From NCBI GenBank assembly GCA_049306095.1, contig JBAQPU010000012.1, positions 62,001 to 126,000 of the forward strand: DNA of 64,000 bases. The letters run 5' to 3'. The translations under genes were made by a program, and so were the position numbers. Positions 61,701 to 64,000 of this stretch are shown here, piece after piece. Under the pieces are notes generated by a model. The model saw only the letters and a program-made list of their open reading frames with translations. It had not been told where the DNA came from and searched no databases. The DNA is from UBA2336 sp049306095. GTDB taxonomy: Bacteria > Bacteroidota > Bacteroidia > Cytophagales > Cyclobacteriaceae. Position 1 is the stretch's first letter, and each line of letters opens with the position of its first letter.

Positions 61701-61909
61701 CTAAACACGGGTAAATACTCATAGGCTTCATGGACAGTCAGCCGGGTGGCTTTCCCTCCCAATGCAGGAACAGTCCAGATATCGCCCTGGAAAGAAAAAC
61801 TGATGGTGGCACCATTCGAACTAATAGCCGGGTAACGAAGCAACGCATCCGCTTGTGATAATGCAGCCGTTGTAATGCCGGCCAGCAAAAAGGTGATCTT
61901 CCACTTCAT
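58706..61909 (-). CDS. Tricorn-like S41 family peptidase, exported
   Basis: About 1067 residues. Signal MKWKITFLLAGITTAALSQ. N-terminal beta-propeller repeats of WD40/TolB type (residues about 25-640: GATISFSFQGDIWTVPALGGKATRLTVHEAYEYLPVFSPDDKSIAFSGSRYGNNDIF) followed by a PDZ-like segment (LGVELSPVKEGMKVNRVIPNSPANKE) and the S41 core, with the likely catalytic Ser970 in EGSYSNAE and a lysine in the downstream segment. Tricorn-type proteases degrade peptides; this one is exported, so a periplasmic housekeeping or scavenging role is likely. The start at ATG 61909 gives the standard signal; ATG 61951 is too far upstream. The adjacent M1 peptidase may process the products. Confidence 0.9.
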   Translation of the reverse strand: MKWKITFLLAGITTAALSQADALLRYPAISSNGATISFSFQGDIWTVPALGGKATRLTVHEAYEYLPVFSPDDKSIAFSGSRYGNNDIFVVPAEGGVPKRLTFHSNADIISSWSNSGNILFSTSREFQQIERPLEVYSISSSGGTESRVMDAVGFDPVQSPDGRFIAFTRGDINPIFRENYRGPSNRDIWLFDSKNKTYSKITSFDTNDIIPRWGDSRTLYFLSANPGRNNLFRVKLDDSGKPLGNPEQLTDFKDYSIRYFSLSADGKTIVFEREKNIYTLNTGTKAVQKVTVHIGADVRFDPVVNKTVSSDANEYEIAPGGKLIALAIRGEIYVKEASKDKSNTVNLSDHAYRDMGIAWLSDSVVLFTSDRNDSNFDIYMARSVDKQQTNIFKSLKHEVTRITKTSGDESALVVSGDGKKIAYVRGRGTLVVSDIAPDGKLSNEKILLDGWATPGGMRWSPDNKWLAYSLEDLYFNEEVFVHAADNSSKPVNVSMHPRNDGQPFWSADGSKLGFISARHGRSEDVWFVWLKKEDFEKSKQDWDDLSGDEKSDKDKEKKETKNKPVKIDFEKIHERVVQVTSFPGNESNLAISKDGETFFYTAESSTAKGRDLYSIKWNGKDLKELTKSASNPGNVSIDREGKYLYFLKSGGAMSRIDIKGDKTESLPYSAKQHIDYIAERTQIYEEAWRTIRDGFYDPQFHGRNWNALHDQYKELCVFASTNEDFRDMFNYLLGELNSSHMALSTPAQAETQRDATGMLGVELSPVKEGMKVNRVIPNSPANKETSKLLTGDIITAVNGVPCSETENFYGSLNTNVDERTLLSVRGSDGKDREVVIRPVNSIRQLLYEEWVDNRKALVNRFSNGRLGYIHIQAMNMASFEVFERELQAAGYGKEGLVVDVRYNGGGSTTDYLMAVLNYKQHAYTIPRGASENLERDKAKFREYYPVGERLIFSAWMKPSIALCNEGSYSNAEIFSHAYKTLGIGKLVGVATNGSVISTGGRPLLDGSFVRLPFRGWFTKATDKNQELGPAIPDITVYNSPDWIAKGTDDQLKTAVDELLKQIDAKK

Positions 61910-62031
61910 AAAATTTCGGTTAAGGATTGAACCCCTAAGTAAGGCATTCAACCCTCAATTAAGAAACCAAAAGTTATAAGTGGCAAAATGCCGTTTCCGA
62001 TAAGTGGTTTATCGCGACAAACTCAACAATC

Positions 62032-63885
62032 CTATTTTGTCGGATCCTTGTATGCCTTCATATTTTGCGTGAAGTCAATTTTGTTATTCTTCCGGTCAAT
62101 ATCGGCCATGCGTTGAGAAGGATCGATTTCAATGGATAGAATTTCTTTGGATGGTTTATTAACCACCAGTGTATAGGTTGGGTTAACCCAGGGCCAGGCT
62201 TCAAGATCCTTCCGCACTATGTTCTTATCCTCTGCAGGTTTACTGCCCACCGTTTCGTTCGAAGGAATGTAGTGCAATTCCTTTGTTCCGTCTGCATACG
62301 TAACAACCAAATCAATCGGCATAGGTAATTCACCGATCCGCTCCAGCGTAACGTAGGTTACTTCATCGCGACTAAGCACTGTTCGAACTCCGTAATCAAT
62401 TCGTTTGGTGGTGCCAATCCAGTACCGCAAAAACCAGTGCAGTTGCATACCCGAAGTTTTTTCCATAACACGAACAAAATCGTTTGGCTCCGGATGTTTA
62501 AACTTCCAGGCATTATAGTAATTGCGCATGCCTTTGTAAAAATTATCGCTGCCCACAATGTATTTCAGTTGATTTAAAAACATACTACCCATACTATACG
62601 AGGCAATACTATACGCCCGGTTAGTGGTGAAGTGGTCGCCATGCTGACTCAACGGCTCCTGCAAACCGCTTTTCACCAAACCGAAATAAGAATTATAACT
62701 GCCGGCATGCGTACTTTCTGTTTTCGTGATGCTACTCCACGACTCATCTTCTGCAAAGGAGGTAAAGCCTTCGTCCATCCACGGATAGAGCGATTCATTG
62801 CTGGCCAGTACTGCCTGATACCAACTGTGACTAATTTCATGGATGGCCGTTCCTGCCAGGCTATTCAACGATCCTTCACCCATGATCAGTGTACACATCG
62901 GGTACTCCATTCCGCCATCGCCACCCTGAATGACCGAGTACACGTCATACGGGTACTTTCCAAAGGTGGCGTTCATGAACTGAAAATGTTTAACAACAAA
63001 TTCCTCCAGTTTTTTCCAGGTGTCGGCCGTCTTTTCATTCTTTTGAAACACTAAATGCACTTCCGGTCCGTTGGGCACCTGCACGATGTTGTGTGTATAT
63101 TCCGGATCGGCTGTCCAGGCAAAGTCAATAACATTCTTTCCGCTGAAGTGCCACGTAAGTTCACCCGCGGGGCGGGTAACTTTTGTGCCCGGTTTTTCAT
63201 ACCCATAACCAATCTTTTCAGGGTTTTGAAGTTTACCGGTTCCGGCTACCATGAAGGTTGGGTCGATGGTGATCTTCACATCAAAGTCGCCCCATACACC
63301 CTGAAATTCGCGGGCCACGTACTGATAAGCATGCCACCCCTGATAATCATATTCTGCCAGCTTGGGATACCACTGTGTCATGGAGTAAGCAATACCTTCT
63401 TTGTTATTTCTGCCCGATCGTCTGATCTGCACCGGCACCTGCGATTCAAATTGCATTTCGAAAACCGTTTTTGTTTTTGGAGGAATCGGCTTGGCTAATG
63501 TTACCTCCAGGATGGTTCCGTTTACCGTGTACGAAACGTCTTTACCATCTTGTTTGAGCGACTGAATGTGCTGATAACCGATCTCATCATCTTTTAATTT
63601 GGAGATGCGATCAGTAACGCGACCATCAGGATCGGCAATGGTACGCGAACGTACATCCATCATGCTGCCAGGCTGGAAAGCATTGAAGTAAAGGTGATAG
63701 TACACTTTACGCAGCGTATCGGGAGAGTTATTATAATAGGTAAGCTTTTGATTGCCGGTAACCTTGTGCGTTTTTACATCGAGGCGCACATTCATGGCAT
63801 ATTCAACACGTTGTTGCCAGCGGTAATCCTGTGAATAGGAAAGAGAGGTTATGCCGGTTAGAAGCAGTAAAATTATCAATCGCAT
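62032..63885 (-). CDS. M1 family metallopeptidase, exported
   Basis: A 617-residue zinc aminopeptidase-like enzyme with a signal peptide (MRLIILLLLTGITSLSYSQ). The zinc motif HEISH is at residues 349-353 with the third ligand Glu in DEGFTSFAEDE, and an M1-type GGMEYPMCTLI segment precedes it (GxMEN variant, here GGMEYP). Removal of N-terminal residues in the periplasm is likely, working with the S41 peptidase gene 122 bp downstream and the S9B enzyme elsewhere in the window. The ATG at 63885 begins the signal peptide. Confidence 0.92.
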   Translation of the reverse strand: MRLIILLLLTGITSLSYSQDYRWQQRVEYAMNVRLDVKTHKVTGNQKLTYYNNSPDTLRKVYYHLYFNAFQPGSMMDVRSRTIADPDGRVTDRISKLKDDEIGYQHIQSLKQDGKDVSYTVNGTILEVTLAKPIPPKTKTVFEMQFESQVPVQIRRSGRNNKEGIAYSMTQWYPKLAEYDYQGWHAYQYVAREFQGVWGDFDVKITIDPTFMVAGTGKLQNPEKIGYGYEKPGTKVTRPAGELTWHFSGKNVIDFAWTADPEYTHNIVQVPNGPEVHLVFQKNEKTADTWKKLEEFVVKHFQFMNATFGKYPYDVYSVIQGGDGGMEYPMCTLIMGEGSLNSLAGTAIHEISHSWYQAVLASNESLYPWMDEGFTSFAEDESWSSITKTESTHAGSYNSYFGLVKSGLQEPLSQHGDHFTTNRAYSIASYSMGSMFLNQLKYIVGSDNFYKGMRNYYNAWKFKHPEPNDFVRVMEKTSGMQLHWFLRYWIGTTKRIDYGVRTVLSRDEVTYVTLERIGELPMPIDLVVTYADGTKELHYIPSNETVGSKPAEDKNIVRKDLEAWPWVNPTYTLVVNKPSKEILSIEIDPSQRMADIDRKNNKIDFTQNMKAYKDPTK

Positions 63886-64000
63886 AAATTTTTGGGTCTA
63901 AGGGCGGCAAAATATTCAAACCATCTGATTTTGCAAAGACGATTTATGCGAGCGTAATCAAATGAAAAGCTATCAATAGAGTAATCATGAGCTGATTATG
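63886..64000. other. Intergenic edge of the window
   Basis: I see no reading frame or RNA gene here; it is probably the promoter region of the M1 peptidase gene (TATTTTGC and TTTG pieces are present but not in the standard spacing). Confidence 0.5.

Overview
The window looks like a chromosomal segment of a Bacteroidota bacterium, most likely a Cytophagales (Cyclobacteriaceae-like) member. The evidence is the Bacteroidota-type RNA polymerase omega subunit, a PorD-like (DUF4835) type IX secretion protein plus a protein with a T9SS C-terminal sorting domain, many secreted beta-barrel, TonB-dependent and lipoprotein genes, and TAnnTTTG promoter elements just upstream of start codons. I place it only to this level; there is no rRNA or phylogenetic marker search behind it.

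Layout. 1-7 kb: a DUF2400 fragment, a YdeP/FdhF-like molybdoenzyme, a serine hydrolase, FdhD, a small GIY-YIG nuclease gene inside inverted repeats, and formate-THF ligase. 7-14.8 kb: a DUF559 nuclease fused to a TrmN6-type methyltransferase, a YceI/MarR pair, an M3 oligoendopeptidase, a GNAT-like protein, a small membrane protein, a CDF metal transporter and a serine-hydrolase lipoprotein. 14.8-19 kb: a TPR-caspase protein, a beta-barrel protein, a lipoprotein and a PaaE-like reductase. 19-30 kb: purB, a dipeptidyl peptidase IV, a HlyD / MacB-type permease / TolC efflux operon, and a sigma / anti-sigma / secreted coiled-coil operon. 30-38 kb: a methyltransferase and HAD phosphatase pair, a very large BNR-repeat protein, a TonB receptor, and malate dehydrogenase.

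38-49 kb is a housekeeping block: tilS, then an apparently co-oriented run of an OstA/LptA-like protein, a T9SS cargo protein, bamD, rpoZ, coaBC, porD-like and recN, meeting recQ tail to tail. 49-57 kb: enoyl-CoA hydratase, ComEC, PhoH, a SAM hydrolase, a small monooxygenase, an MlaD-MlaF-MlaE lipid transport operon, and a flavin-binding protein. 57.3-58.7 kb is a gene-poor island with a hypothetical protein, tRNA-Leu(CAA), a decayed second tRNA-Leu copy, a GIY-YIG pseudogene between them, and several short palindromes. 58.7-64 kb: a tricorn-like S41 peptidase and an M1 metallopeptidase.

The most unusual theme is that three small nuclease-domain genes (two GIY-YIG, one DUF559) are each physically tied to a palindromic repeat. 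One lies between inverted copies of a repeat, one lies between a tRNA-Leu gene and a palindrome-riddled copy of its 3' part, and one has run through a palindromic repeat into the neighbouring tRNA methyltransferase gene. I propose that these are nuclease-palindrome modules, analogous to RAYT/REP systems but using other nuclease folds. This is an inference from arrangement and needs genome-wide comparison.
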